From: Scolanthus callimorphus
Lineage: Eukaryota; Cnidaria; Anthozoa; Actiniaria; Edwardsiidae
NCBI GenBank assembly: GCA_033964015.1
Contig: CM066913.1
Span: 24,330,790 to 24,394,789 of the forward strand
Direction: 5' to 3'
Length of the DNA stretch: 64,000 nt
In this document: one piece after another, positions 8,752 through 19,986 of the stretch
Layout of the letters: every line of letters starts with the position of its first letter
How positions within the stretch are numbered: position 1 is the stretch's first letter
Notes under the pieces: generated by a model
What the model was told of the DNA's origin: nothing
Database searches by the model: none
The model's input: the letters and a program-made list of their open reading frames with translations, nothing else
Program-made: the position numbers and the translations under genes

Positions 8752-11330
8752 TCATCCTCCGTTTGTAGGATTCTTATTTTGATTGCGTAAGTATGGGGGT
8801 AGATTATTCCAGATGATGGTTCCTGATCGTGAAAAAGAAAGTTTCTGTATTTCAGTTCTTGAAGGTTTTACATAATAATCTCCACTACTTGCCGATCTTG
8901 TATTATAATTATGCACATCCCTTGCTTTTGTGAAAAGATTTTGAATTAAAATAGGTGCAACACCACTAGAGATATCATGAATTAGACTCGCAGTTTTTTC
9001 AAAATAAAGCATATGAACAGGGAGAAAATCGGACAATAAAAAAAAGGAATTGCGTGCTGTTGACAGTGCGCAAAATGCATAAGTCTTAAAACGCGTTTTT
9101 GTAGAACAAGTAATTTATTAAGGTATAAACTAGCAGCGCGTCCCAAAGCAAACTATACCATAAGATAAATAGGGTAGGATTAGTGATCGATAAATATCAG
9201 TTAATACATGAAATGGGACAAAATGCCTTAGTTTTGAAATCATTCCAACTGTTTTACTAATTTTTAAAGAAGTGTGATCGATAAGTTGTTTCCAGCTAAG
9301 ACGATTATCAATAAGTACACCATATAACATAGTTCGACTTCTTTATATTTAATGTGAGCTTATTTGCACTAAGCCAGTGTGACACTTTATGAAGCTCTCT
9401 ATTTAATACTGTTTCCAAACTTTTTAGATTTTTGCTCGCATATAATAAATTGGTGTCATCAGCAAATAAGAAAAAAATCAGAATATTCGAAGACCTACAG
9501 ATATCAGTTATGTATAATAAAAAGAGAAGTGGGCCAAGTACAGACCCTTGTGGGACTCCGCATAATGTCTCTCGTTTGTCCGAAATACTGTTCTGTATTT
9601 GAGTAGTTTGTAATCTTCCTTTAAGATATGACTCGAACCATTTGTTGACCACACCCCTTAGTAGTGTAACTTAGCTAATAAAATATTATGATCCACCGTA
9701 TCGAATGCTTTACTCAGATCGATGAACACCCCACATGAGAATATTTTTCTATCCATATTTGTTTGGATTTTACTTATAATATCAAGAATCGCATGTTCAG
9801 TGGAGTGTTTCTCGCGAAAACCATACTGTGAATCACAAATTGTTCCATTAATTTCAAGATAGGATTTAAGCCTTTTGTACATAATCTTTTCAAATATCTT
9901 ATTAAAAATAGATAGGAGAGATATAGGTCGATAATTGTTGGGTTCAGTCTCGTCTGATTTAAAAATGGGTATTATTTTGGCAATTTTAAGTTTCTCTGGA
10001 TATATTCCTTGTTCAATAGAGATATTAAATATCCTTGCTAAAGGGTCACACAGGGTATGTCTTGCAATCTTTAAAATACGGACTGGACATGAATACAAGC
10101 CATCGGATTTATTGATGATTATTTCGATTATTTCAGATTATTTCAGATTATTTCAGATTCGATATCTATAGGCTCAACAGAGTGAAAGACAAAAGATCCT
10201 GCGTTTATATGCTGGCCGTCAGAAAAATAGTCTGAAAAATGCTTTTCAGAATATGGTAATTTTGCGACTAGGCGGTGCCCACAGGTTGCAAAGTGGGAAT
10301 TTAATATATTTGCCATTTTTAAGGGGGCATGAACCAATGGCGACAAATTATTTTCTTTCAGGGCTTTTATGCGCTCTCGACTCTTCTTGCGGTCGCCAAT
10401 TAGCTCACGAATTCCTTCCCATGTTTTTATCATGCTGGACATATTTGTATTAAAATAAGATTGATAATATAGTTTCTTGCTGACGCGTGTCAAGATCGAA
10501 ATAGTGTTTCTATAATATTTATACTTGTCAAAATCATTTGAATGAAAAAGCTCATTCTTCTTTCGTATCGCGGTTTTAATACCTTTTGTAATCCAAGGCT
10601 TGGAAAACTGTTTAATTTTTCTCTTTGATAACTTTTAAGAGGTGCATACTTATTGACTAGCTTGTTTAATTTGTTGTAGAAAGAAGAAAATAACTTATTC
10701 GGATCATCTTTAGTATGTTCTATTAAAGCGGACCAATCAATTTGTAGTATTTCATTATTGAATGTTGCCTCACTAAAATGCGAATAATCACGGATCATAG
10801 TTTTACTGATTTTGTCTTGCATGACCGTCGAATTTAGAATACAAAACTGCGAAAAATGGTCACTTAAATCCGTGACGATATTACCATTCAATACTAAATC
10901 AGTAAAATAATTAAGAAAGATATTATCGATTAATGTAGCAGAGTCTCGATGGACACGCGTTGGTTTGTCAATGCATGGAAGCATTGAAAAACTTTGTAAG
11001 GAAAGTAAAAAGTTATGTGCATAATTACAATTAACCCGAAGCAAGTTGATATTGGTGTCGGCACAAATAAAAAGGGGATTACCTTTAGAAGTATAAAATT
11101 CAATCTTGTCTTCAAAGTATTTAGAAAAACATTCCGGGTTATTATGTTGTCTGTACAATACACCGCAAATGATGTTTTTCTTTTTAGGTATAATTATTTC
11201 CACCCACAACGCTTGAAAAGCGACTTCGGATGTTTTCCCAATAACAACATATTTATAGTATTCGCGTAAATAGAATGCCACGCCTCCAACAGAGAGAGGT
11301 GTTGGAACAAATTCAAAACAATAGCCCGGA
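8752..11330 (-). pseudogene. CR1-like ORF2: endonuclease C-terminal part, RT and C-terminal domain (broken)
   Basis: From 11330 leftward: the rest of the EEP endonuclease (YVPTPL-type motif as FVPTPLSVGGVAFYLREY, then LIDNIFLNYF and the catalytic DLSDHFSQF), a linker, then the RT with YRPISLLSIFNKIFEKI, FIDLSKAFDTVDH, GVPQGSVLGPLLFLLYI and the catalytic LFADDTNLLYA. A C-terminal segment (HNYNTRSA, IWNNLPPYLRN) is typical of CR1/Jockey-group LINEs. Frame breaks occur near 10490, 10140, 9655 (TAA in the palm domain), 9310 and 9040-9130, so no complete protein can be made. The catalytic residues themselves survive. Confidence 0.9.
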
Positions 11331-13965
11331 ATCGACCTAGCGGCGAAATTAGAAAATTTTCGAAAATACCCAAACTTTGCCAAGCAGTATCCCTAGTGGA
11401 TTGATGGATACTGTGAAAGTTTGAGATCGATCCGATTAATACTTTAGGAGAACGAGGCCCGAATTAGATCGTACGACAGACGGCTGATTTCGAGTAGTTT
11501 TTAGCCCGTTTTACCCCCACTACAAATATGGTGTAAAATCTGAAAAGCGCGCTTATTTTTAAACCTAAAATAGGTTTATATCAACAGAACAGATGTTAGA
11601 CATCACTATGAGTCACATTGCAGGACTATAAATCAAACGAAGAATATTTTACAGATTTTAACATCATTTTCTATTTTGCGATCATCATTTCGGAGGTCAA
11701 ATTCGCAGGCTTATTTCTCCAATGGTGTCTAGAAATCATACAGTTTTACACATCCCAGCCCGAGAACTAATCCTATACTTGCATTTTATCATATAAAATC
11801 ATAGGGCACTTCGAAATCTTGACTTCGACAAAGCCGAGTAAAAGCCCAGCTGGAAGCCATTTTGTGACACCGCCGACTACCTGGCCGAATACGTTCTGAG
11901 CTACAACCAAGCAGCAATACCTTAGCGTTCGCGTTAAAAATCACAATTAATCAATGAAAACAAATCTATTATGCTCCTAGTTTATTTGAAAAACAATATC
12001 GAGCATCGATTTTGGACGCGAGCTCAATTCATTTCAAAAGAATATGACACGGACCCTGCTGTAGTTTTGAAAACCGGTTCAAACAGCAACGCTGTCGACT
12101 TCTCGTGTATTTGTTGGTTATTATAAATTAAGAAGTGATAAGAATGGCATTTTATCAGGCCCATACCTTGTTTGAACTTTCTTCATGAGTCTTTGGGGTC
12201 AAAACACGTCCTCGGCGATCGAGCTGCCCTTGAAGACGTAAATATGCACTGGCGTGACCACAGGAAGGCCAGGCATGACCACAGGAAGACCAAGCAGTTG
12301 GCCTTGATCACGGAAAGAGTTTCTCAGCTTGTTCACAACTTCCTTTACTTTCGCAATAAAACCCCCTCGCCTGCCTTTGAAAGCCATGTATCTTTTTGCG
12401 CATTTTAGTACGAGATAATTCCTCGGTAATAGTTTTGATAAACGGGAAAACTGAAGACAACTTAATTAGCACTATCAGTGAGAGTTTTACGCAAACGGTA
12501 GACGTTTTGCGGTGCCAGAAAACGTGAAACGTGAGGTTTCTTATCTGCTCGAGCGCAGCTCGGCATCTCGCGTGAAAGGTACGTCTGTCACATTTTTTGC
12601 CCCAGAAAGGGGAGCGAAACATGCCTTCATGATTAGACCAGGGTCATTGCAGAGTTCGAAGTTGACATTTTGAGGCAATTTGTTTTTTTATAAATTACTC
12701 AAGTGACCAGACAACTAAGTGACTAAACAACAGGGTTCTTATTTCTATTTTTCTGGTAATTATCTCCATACCCGGAGAAAACAACAAAAACCTAGATTAA
12801 CGAGACTGCGGGTTTTTTTATAGTCATTTGAGTCATTATGCTTAAAGGTTTTACTTCTATTCTGTGTTAAGGTATTGTGATAATGACACTTATTTCTATA
12901 ATAGCAGCAAAAAATGCCAAGACGTACTTTACTTTGTTTATCATGTTTATATGACAGCGTGGGAAAACACCTCTAGTGTCACGCATTCCACTCTGTTTGC
13001 TTTGTGAGTCTATTTGACAGTTCGCCTGCACTCCACGATAAGTCTTCTCTAGCAGAAAATAAATCACAAGGCTGATCAAACAAGGTATGAGCCTTAAAAC
13101 CTGATTTTGTAGCTTAATTTGAATTACAGTTTCATCGAACATGATCGAAATGTACAAGTACGAGTCTGAACGGCAAGTGTAGTTACTAGTTTGTTGTTGT
13201 TTGATCAGGTCACCCAGAGCCTTCCATTCCAATGGCCTCGAGTGTTGTTATAAATTCAACTCAACTGAAATTGATGGTCGCTACTGACTTGTAAGTTAAA
13301 GAGCAGCCAAATAAACATGTTTTCATTGATATTCATTTCAGTTTTTGACGCGAGCGCTTGCTTTTACTGCTTATAAACTAGCCCAGGACGTGACTCGCGG
13401 TGTCTGCATTGTCACAAAATGGCTTCCAGCTGGGCTTTTACTCGGCTTTGTCGAAGTCAAGATTTCGAAGTGCCCTATGATTTTATTTGATAAAATGCAA
13501 GTATAGGATTAGTTCTCGGGCTGGGATGTGTAAAACTGTATGATTTCTAGATACCATTGGGGGAAATAAGCCTGCGAATTTGACCTCCGAAATGATGATC
13601 GCAAAATAGAAAATGATGTTAAAATCTGCAAAATATTATTCGTTTGATTTTAGTCCTGCAATGTGACTCATAGTGATGTCAAACATCTGTTCTGATGATA
13701 TAAACATATTTCAGGTTTAAAAATAAGCGCGCTTTTCAGATTTTACACCATATTTGTAGTGGGGTAAAAAGGGCTAAAAACTACTCGAAATCAGCCGTCT
13801 GTCGTACGATCTAATGCGGGCCTCGTTCTCCTAAAGTATTAAGTGGATCGATCTCAAACTTTCGCAGCATCCATCAGTCCACTAGGGATACTGCTTGGCA
13901 AAGTTTGGGGATTTTCGAAAATTTTCTAATTTCGCCGCTAGGTCGATATTTACAGACGAGCGCTC
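11331..13965. mobile_element. Long-TIR DNA element A (ends GAGCGCTCGTCTGTAAATAT), inserted in the CR1-like LINE
   Basis: Bases 11331 to about 11880 are the reverse complement of about 13415-13942, giving TIRs of roughly 550 bp. The right end continues to the terminal motif GAGCGCTCGTCTGTAAATAT (reverse complement at 13946-13965), followed by TTAA (13966-13969). On the left the last ~24 bases are missing, together with about 70 bp of LINE coding sequence, so that end suffered a deletion. Element B (28251-30934) has the same terminal motif and the shared internal string TTTTAGGAGAACG. I find no transposase, so the element looks non-autonomous. The TTAA target would fit piggyBac- or Kolobok-like systems, but the superfamily is not settled. 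Confidence 0.8.
12867..13232 (-). pseudogene. Possible captured host-gene fragment (peptide-GPCR-like) inside element A
   Basis: A 121-residue frame in the unique middle of element A. It has NYTC near residue 18, then a strongly hydrophobic segment preceded by Gln/Asn (QVLRLIPCLISLVIYFLL), a Ser/Gln-rich polar loop with basic residues, and a second hydrophobic segment (YVLAFFAAIIEISVIITIP). The order extracellular Cys loop, membrane helix with an I-P-C motif, basic loop, next helix resembles TM5 to TM6 of FMRFamide-type receptors. This is recognition from layout only and could be chance. If correct, element A transduplicated part of a host gene. Confidence 0.3.
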
Positions 13966-13969
13966 TTAA

Positions 13970-14370
13970 TTCTTCGAAAACATGAGTTTGTAAATTTTCT
14001 AGGTTTGTCTTAAGACTACAGACGTTATTGTGAAAAATAGAAAAAGTTGCATCAGATTTAAGCCCTAGATCAGATACTTTCTTATTAAAACTGTTTGGTG
14101 AATAATATCGACATCTCATATGGTTATTGACAATATTTTGATCCGGGTCTATTCTTTGATTTATGCAATGGTTGAGACTTAACAGGTCAAGATCATACAA
14201 GCTTGGAAGGTTATCTAAGTATCTTTTGGTTTGCATAACGAAGACCAGCTATTATTAAACTGTCCGTTTGCGATAGCAATATTTACACCATGATATGACA
14301 ATTCATGAATGAAACTTCTATTGGTCTTTGCTAAGGTTTTTGCAAGATTACTAGAAGACCGAGTTCTCAT
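13970..14370 (-). pseudogene. CR1-like ORF2, N-terminal part (interrupted)
   Basis: Starts at a Met codon at 14368-14370 (MRTRSSSN). It passes a frameshift near 14225-14240 into a frame reading FSIFHNNVCSLKTNLENLQ, the opening strand of an EEP endonuclease, whose Asn is catalytic. It runs to HVFEEL and then directly into element A. The rest of the domain resumes at 11330 after about 20-25 missing residues. Confidence 0.8.
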
Positions 14371-14427
14371 AACGAGTTAATATGTATTGATAGGAAATAC
14401 ATTAATTACGAAAAGTACTTAGCTGCT

Positions 14428-14877
14428 TTACTCCCTGACTGGCTCGATTTGAACTTTCCTGGCCAGGCTGAGCAGGTCTTCGCTGTGCTTTATCTTGTAG
14501 ATATGAGAGTCATCTGTTTCTCTCAGCCACACGACACTACCTTTCACCCAACAGTACTTGAACTCATAGCTTTTCTTGAAATTCTTTGCCTCGAAAAACA
14601 AATTCTGCTGTCTTGGGGAAAGATGCTCGAAGATACTTATGCCATTAACCGATACCGCAGGATCAAAACCAAGCTGCGCGGCAGATACATTTGCGACGGC
14701 CTTTCTGCACTCCAACACTTTATTTCTTGCTAAACGCCGCGTGAACCGGCATACGATGGGATTTGGACGTTGTGACGGTTTTCGTTGTGGAACCCTGTGG
14801 GCAATATCGATGTCCACTATCGACACATTTTTCGCTCCAATTTGTGAGAAGAGACAAAGGCAGAGACTAGTAGTCGC
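14428..14877 (-). pseudogene. CR1-like ORF1, C-terminal RNA-binding domain (5'-truncated)
   Basis: Encodes GAKNVSIVDIDIAHRVPQRK, then NPIVCRFTRR and the segment LSPRQQNLFFEAKNFKK, and ends EPVRE. This pattern (hydrophobic strand, DIDIAHRVP, RFTRR, LSPRQQ-x-LFxxAK) is typical of the ORF1 C-terminal domain in CR1/Jockey-group LINEs and of FP25-like proteins. It is fused in frame to the Tx1-like endonuclease linker at 14878 purely because the insertion happened to keep the frame, giving a chimeric open frame of 318 codons (14428-15384). ORF1 proteins bind the LINE RNA. Confidence 0.8.
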
Positions 14878-16263
14878 TTCGGCTTTCTTAGACAACAAGC
14901 CCTCGCACGAGTCTCGATCGTCCTCCGTCAATTTAGGAATACGTTGCGAATCAAAGAAGCACTCGAAGCGTGGTTGATCTAAAGAGACTTCGTCTACTGT
15001 AGAGTAGAATTGCTTATAAAATCTTTCTTGCTCGCGGAGAATCTCGTCAAACTCTGTTATGGTATTTTTTCCGACGTTAAGTTTCGTTATATGCTTTTTC
15101 ACAGAATAACGTTTCTCTAAGTTTAAAAAATATTTCGTATTACGTTCACCTTGTTCATACCAGCGAATTCTACTACGAATTATTGCTCCCTCGGTTCGAT
15201 ACTTGCTGTGCTTTTCCACTTCATATTTAACATCGTAATATCGTGCAAGTGCGTCTGCCGGGGGTTTTTCCGAGCATAAAACATTACGAAGTTGGTTCAA
15301 CTCACGCAAAAGGCTCATCTCTTCTGCCCTTTTTAGTCTGGCTTTCGCTTTAGCAAATTTAATTATAAACTCACGTATTTTCATTTAAACAAAGTCCCAG
15401 CCAATTCCTTTATCAGAAAATAGATCGAATTGAAAACTCAAGTCTCGTAAATAGTCTGACATTTGGAGCGTAAAGTTTTGATCCTTAAGAAGCGAGTTAA
15501 TAAATTTAAAAAAACCGGGTCCTCGTGGCTTATAATCCTTAGCAGCAATTCTGAGAAAAACAGGTGAATGGTCAGAGATAGTATGAGAAAAGATATCTGC
15601 CTCTGTATCTAGATCAAGCAAAGCCTCCGACACAAGCCAGTAGTCCAACCGACTTTGAACTTTGAATGCAGGATCATGCCACGTGTATTTTCTCAACTCT
15701 GGATTTTTATAACGCCAAATATCAATCACATTCAGATCTTGACAAATAGTTTGAATGCTGTTAATTACGGCAGACTTGCATCTAATGTTTTTCCCGCCAA
15801 ATTTATCTTTTTGTGTGAGAGGACAATTAAAATCGCCTCCTACAACAAAGGAGCATTCATACTTGATTGACACAAGTTTTTTGTGTACAGAATCATAAAA
15901 TTGAATTTGCATATGCGGATCATTTGGGAAATAGATATTTACAAGAGCTAAAATAGAATCATCTATTTGAATTTTTAACAAAATAAAGCGGCCATTCAGC
16001 GCCGTGTCACAAGAAACCACATTGCAATCTAGGTTCGGATTAAACAAGATCATTACTCCGCGGCTATGATTGGTGCCATGGCTAAAGTAGCATTCCCCAC
16101 CCCATTCTCTTTGCCAGTCATTTTCAAGCTTGACTGAGCAGTAAGTTTCCTGCAAAAACACGATGTCAATTTTTTTAGAACGTAGCCATTGAAACAACTT
16201 TCTTTTACGAGACATATTAATGCCTCTTACATTAAAAGAACAACACGATATATTAAAGGACAT
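14878..16263 (-). pseudogene. Tx1-like LINE ORF2, EEP endonuclease and linker (one in-frame stop)
   Basis: Starts at the Met at 16261-16263 (MSFNISCCSFNVRGI). All apurinic-endonuclease-like motifs are visible: FNVRGI (Asn), FLQETY (Glu), VVGGDFNCPL (Asp/Asn), SRLDYWLVS and ISDHSPVFL (Asp/His). A single TAA at about 15385-15387, after GWDFV, separates it from the linker (KIREFIIKFAKAK...WYEQGERNTKYFLNLEKR). The linker is in the same frame and continues to the insertion point of the CR1-like LINE at 14878. The enzyme would nick target DNA to prime reverse transcription. Confidence 0.9.
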
Positions 16264-16459
16264 GCTTAGAATTAATAAAAAAAATATAAAGTCTGCCCCC
16301 AAACACAAACACACATACACATTTAACTAACTCCAGGGTCCAAGCGTTGGTACGACCCTGAGAACTGCCGTTTAACCTGGCAGTTTGCATGCAAAAGAAA
16401 CGCATGTAGTTACAGCGCATAGGCTATTTGCATTAAAAATAAGCTTGCATTGAAATGTT

Positions 16460-17770
16460 TCACCTTCTTTGCAGTACATTTGGAGCAGGGTCGTTAAACA
16501 TCAGCACGGGACGTAATTCTTCTTCTTCCTTTGCCCATCCGTTTCCCTGTGGGGAAGGTAGATTCTGCCACGGGTTTAGTGCCGCTTTCCACACAAACGT
16601 TTTGTAGTTAGCTCTCATGATGTGCCTTCTTAAAGAATCACTTGTTGGAGGGAGATGATCACTGTTGCGATGCTTTTGACAAAAGAGCCAATACCGTACT
16701 TCAACTGCTGTGTGCCCGGCTTTTCGGTTTTTGGAGTAAAGGCTACAGATGAAAGCCTCGCACTTACTCACTGTTTCTTCGAAAGGCGAGATTTGAATAC
16801 CTAGGCTCTGCAAATGCTCTTGTGCGGCAACGTTACAGGTTAGTGTTTTCAAAGCCTTCGTCTTCCCGATTCCGGAAATGCTGCTTGTCGTATCGCACCC
16901 GGTTAGCGAGTGGAGCCCTGGCAGAACCTGGCAGACAAGGGACCCAAGATTGCTAGAGATAAGATGCATTGGTAGGTATCGCAACTTGTCTCTATTTCCT
17001 GTCTTGAACCACAACTCTTTGCAGAGAAGTCTGCTGGCAAAATGAATGACGAGAACAGCGACATCGGTGTCCGGTGATTCAATCAGTATTCTTGGGTGGT
17101 CATGTGTAGCATGCATTGCGTGGAGCAATATCCTTGTGTCTGCCTCCTCTTGATCCGTCCTCAGCTACTCTTACGTTCGAACTTGCAAATCAGATATTTC
17201 AACAGCTTGTGATGGATCTGGGAACCCTCCTCCAATGACTAGTTACTGGTTTGGCTTCAATAACGGCATGGCCATCTCACTCCATGACTTGCAAAGATAG
17301 CGCGCTAAGTTGATCTTGTTTTTCGGATTACTTATGTACTTGGACCATTGTTTGGGTATTGGTGTCTTGGAAGAGTGCACTTGTACTTCAGAGAATCGCT
17401 CGCACCGCGGTTTAGCCGTTCAGCTGTCTTGATTGAAGGGAGCAGATCATATCGACCGAATACCACATCCACCCTGTTGCAACGGTTTTGAATCAGCGGC
17501 GCTGCAATAACATTGATTAACCGTTGAGCTAGTTCACCAAATGTACTACAGCTGGTTGCTCTCTGTGCTTGAATCACTGCCATACCGTAGACGATGCAAG
17601 TCATGGCTAGTGTGCTTGAAGGAAGCTGTCCTGTCCCCTGGTACGATTTCTCTACTTCAGCTAGAAGAACACTCTTTGTAGTCTTTCGCAAGGAACCGTC
17701 TCCATGTGCTAATGCATATGGTACAATGGATAACTCGTACTTTAGAATTTCTCTAATGTCAAGGCTAATG
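16460..17770 (-). pseudogene. PIN/FEN-like nuclease family gene of invertebrate genomes, fragment
   Basis: Two frames on the - strand, 17770-17332 and 17150-16460, belong to one protein. The first half contains [28 protein letters not shown] and FGELAQRLI...RVDVVFGRYD. The second contains EEADTRILLHAMHA, the acidic ILIESPDTDVAVLVIH, and LHSLTGCDTTSSISGIGKTK. Widely spread, often multicopy invertebrate genes share this layout. The acidic pattern (EEADT, SPDTD, GCDTTS followed by G-x-GK-x-K) resembles the FEN1/XPG type of PIN nuclease, which I infer from motifs. Frameshifts and stops lie at 17150-17330, and the N-terminus is cut off where the BEL element begins (about 17775). I do not know its function. 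Confidence 0.55.
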
Positions 17771-17782
17771 GAAAACCAGGAC

Positions 17783-18770
17783 CGACAGAGCCACGCCCTA
17801 CAATTGCTCGTGGGACGACAACAACAGAGCGTGACTTCGTTGACTTTACTAGTTTGCAAGTATTTAGTGGCGATCCGGCTGAATACAGTAGCTTCATCAG
17901 AGCGTTCGAACATCTCATCGAAAGGAAAACGCCGAGTGCAAGCGCTCGTCTTTTCTACTTGATCCAACACACATCGGGCCAAGTACAAGAGCTGATGCGC
18001 AGTTGACTGTCCGTGCATGAAGAAGACGGCTACACCCAAGCCAGACGTCTGTTGAAAGAGAGATACGGCCAGAACTACCGGATAGCCACCGCTTTAGTAC
18101 TGAAATTGACCGAAGGACCCCCGATCAAGGCAGAAGACAACGCTGCTCTACAAGGGTTCTCTACTAGCCTGACCAGCTGCACAAATACACTAAAGGAACT
18201 CAAATGTCTTACGAAATTAGATAGTCAAGATAGTTTACAAAAGATAATAGGTCGGCTTCCCTATGGCCTCAAGTTAAGGTGGCGCGAAGTGGTAGACAGT
18301 ATCGTGGTGAAGGAAGACAGAGACGTCACGATCGAAGACGTTGCTAAGTTCGTCAGGCAGAAGGCTCGAGCGGCCAGCCATCCTATCTTTGGAAAGGTAG
18401 AAGCTCCTAAGCTCAAACAAGCTCCCAACCAAACTAACAAACAACCTAGCCTAAGACAACAAAGGTCAGCTATTAATTACGGAATTAATAGTAATCCTCT
18501 ACCGGACGGTAATAACCAAAAACCAGAAGGAGACAGACCAAAGCCTAAATGCCCGCTGTGCGATAGTGACCACTGGCTAACGCGCTGCGATAGGTTCCGC
18601 AAACAATCTGTCCAGGCTAGGCAAAAGTTTGTTCTAGAGAAAAAAAATGTGCAATAATTGTTTATTTTCTGGTCATTTCGCAAACAACTGTCAAAAGGAT
18701 AGCTTCTGTAAGGTCGATGGCTGTACCTCTAAACACTCGACCATTCTGCACCCAGTGTCGACAGCAAGAG
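17783..18770 (+). pseudogene. BEL/Pao 1 Gag with two zinc-knuckle-like motifs
   Basis: Contains the capsid-like [19 protein letters not shown], then YGQNYRIATALVLKLTEGP and VEDVAKFVRQKARAASHP-type segments. CPLCDSDHWLTRCDRF and CNNCLFSGHFANNC follow, spaced as the tandem nucleic-acid-binding knuckles of BEL Gag. A TGA at about 18004 (after QELMRS) breaks the frame. A second shift in the A-run at 18640-18647 separates the two knuckles. The N-terminus is missing. Confidence 0.85.
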
Positions 18771-18869
18771 CGACTTGTAGTAATCCTTCACAAGCGCGTA
18801 CAAACGCTACGAACGCAAGTCAAAACGAGTCCAGTGGATTGAACCAAGAGGAAGTGAGAAATGGGTTTG

Positions 18870-19986
18870 TTAGTATGTCAACCAGTCGTCCTAGCTCAGT
18901 AACTGGCCTCGCCATAATTCCAGTACGTGTCAGAGTACCGGGAAAACCAAAGACGGTGGATACTTATGCATTCCTGGACAATGGGTCAAACACTACCTTT
19001 TGCACTCAGGAACTAATAAACAAACTAGGCATTCAAGGGAACTCGACCAGCTTATCGCTTACTACTTTACACAGCACAAATGCATCTTTAACTTCCTCTG
19101 TTGTCAGTTTAGAAGTTTTAGATCTCACAGAGGAGAACCAAATCTATATCCCATCAGTTTTCTCTATCGAAACGCTGCCAGTAACCAAAGAAGATGTCGT
19201 TACACACGACAGTTATCCAACTGTCACCCATCGATGCAGGTGTTGGCCTGCTAATCGGTAGCGATGTTCCTGAGGCTCTCCAACCTCACGACATAAGAGT
19301 GGGGGCTAAAGGAAATCCTTACGCTACTCGCACCCTACTAGGCTGGACGGTGAACGGACCCCTAGGAAGGCATGCAGAAAGACTGGCTCATACATCGAGT
19401 TTCATAAGACCCGACACGGAGCTGAGTTAGTATGTCAACCAGTCGTCCTAGCTCAGTAACTGGCCTCGCCATAATTCCAGTACGTGTCAGAGTACCGGGA
19501 AAACCAAAGACGGTGGATACTTATGCATAACTGGACAATAGGTGAAACACTACCTTTTGCACTCAGGAACTAATAAACAAACTAGGCATTCAAGGGAACG
19601 CGACCAGCTTATCGCTTACTACTTTACACAGCACAAATGCACCTTTAACTTCCTCTGTTGTCAGTTTAGAAGTTTTAGATCTCACAGAGGAGAACCAAAT
19701 CTATCTCCCATCAGTTTTCTCTATCGAAACGCTGCCAGTAACCAAAGAAGATGTCGTTACACACGACAGTTATCCAACTGTCACCCATCGATGCAGGTGT
19801 TGGCCTGCTAATCGGTAGCGATGTTCCTGAGGCTCTCCAACCTCACGACATAAGAGTGGGGGCTAAGGAAATCCTTACGCTACTCGCACCCTACTAGGCT
19901 GGACGGTGAACGGACCCCTAGGAAGGCATGCAGAAAGACTGGCTCATACATCGAGTTTCATAAGAGCCGACACGGAGCTGAGTCAG
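18870..19986 (+). repeat. 557-bp tandem duplication over the BEL/Pao 1 protease
   Basis: 18871-19427 is repeated almost perfectly at 19428-19983. Both copies start TAGTATGTCAACCAG and end CACGGAGCTGAG. The second copy differs by a few substitutions and one deleted base (GCTAAGGAAATCC against GCTAAAGGAAATCC). It has TGCATAACTGG where the first has TGCATTCCTGG, so its protease frame contains a stop before the active-site region. The first copy keeps FLDNGSNTTF. Confidence 0.95.

Larger units (their letters stand above)
8417..14877 (-). mobile_element. CR1-like LINE inserted in the Tx1-like LINE
   Basis: On the - strand this holds the C-terminal part of ORF1 (14877-14428), ORF2 (14370 to about 8755) and a 3' UTR ending in a (TTG)n microsatellite at 8420-8440. 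The 3' end contains CTCGATTAGCTCTGCT, also found just before a (TTG)n tail at 49440-49556, so both are 3' ends of one LINE family. It is 5'-truncated inside ORF1, as is usual for target-primed insertions, and is itself interrupted by element A (11331-13965). Confidence 0.85.
6140..16320 (-). mobile_element. Tx1/L1-like LINE, split in two by a CR1-like LINE
   Basis: Reading on the - strand, the endonuclease half runs from 16263 to 14878 and the reverse-transcriptase half from 8416 to 6140. The two halves rejoin precisely. The sequence before the break encodes GLLSKKAEA and the sequence after it LNILKSFAKNKTPGTDGL, which is the normal linker-to-RT transition of this LINE group. Everything between 8417 and 14877 is therefore an insertion. 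There is one in-frame stop between the endonuclease and linker, the catalytic RT motif is deleted, and several frameshifts are present. It is inactive. Confidence 0.85.

Noticed and set aside
12172..12622. Frames on both strands in element A
   Set aside because: Overlapping open frames of similar length with no domain pattern; less convincing than 12867-13232.
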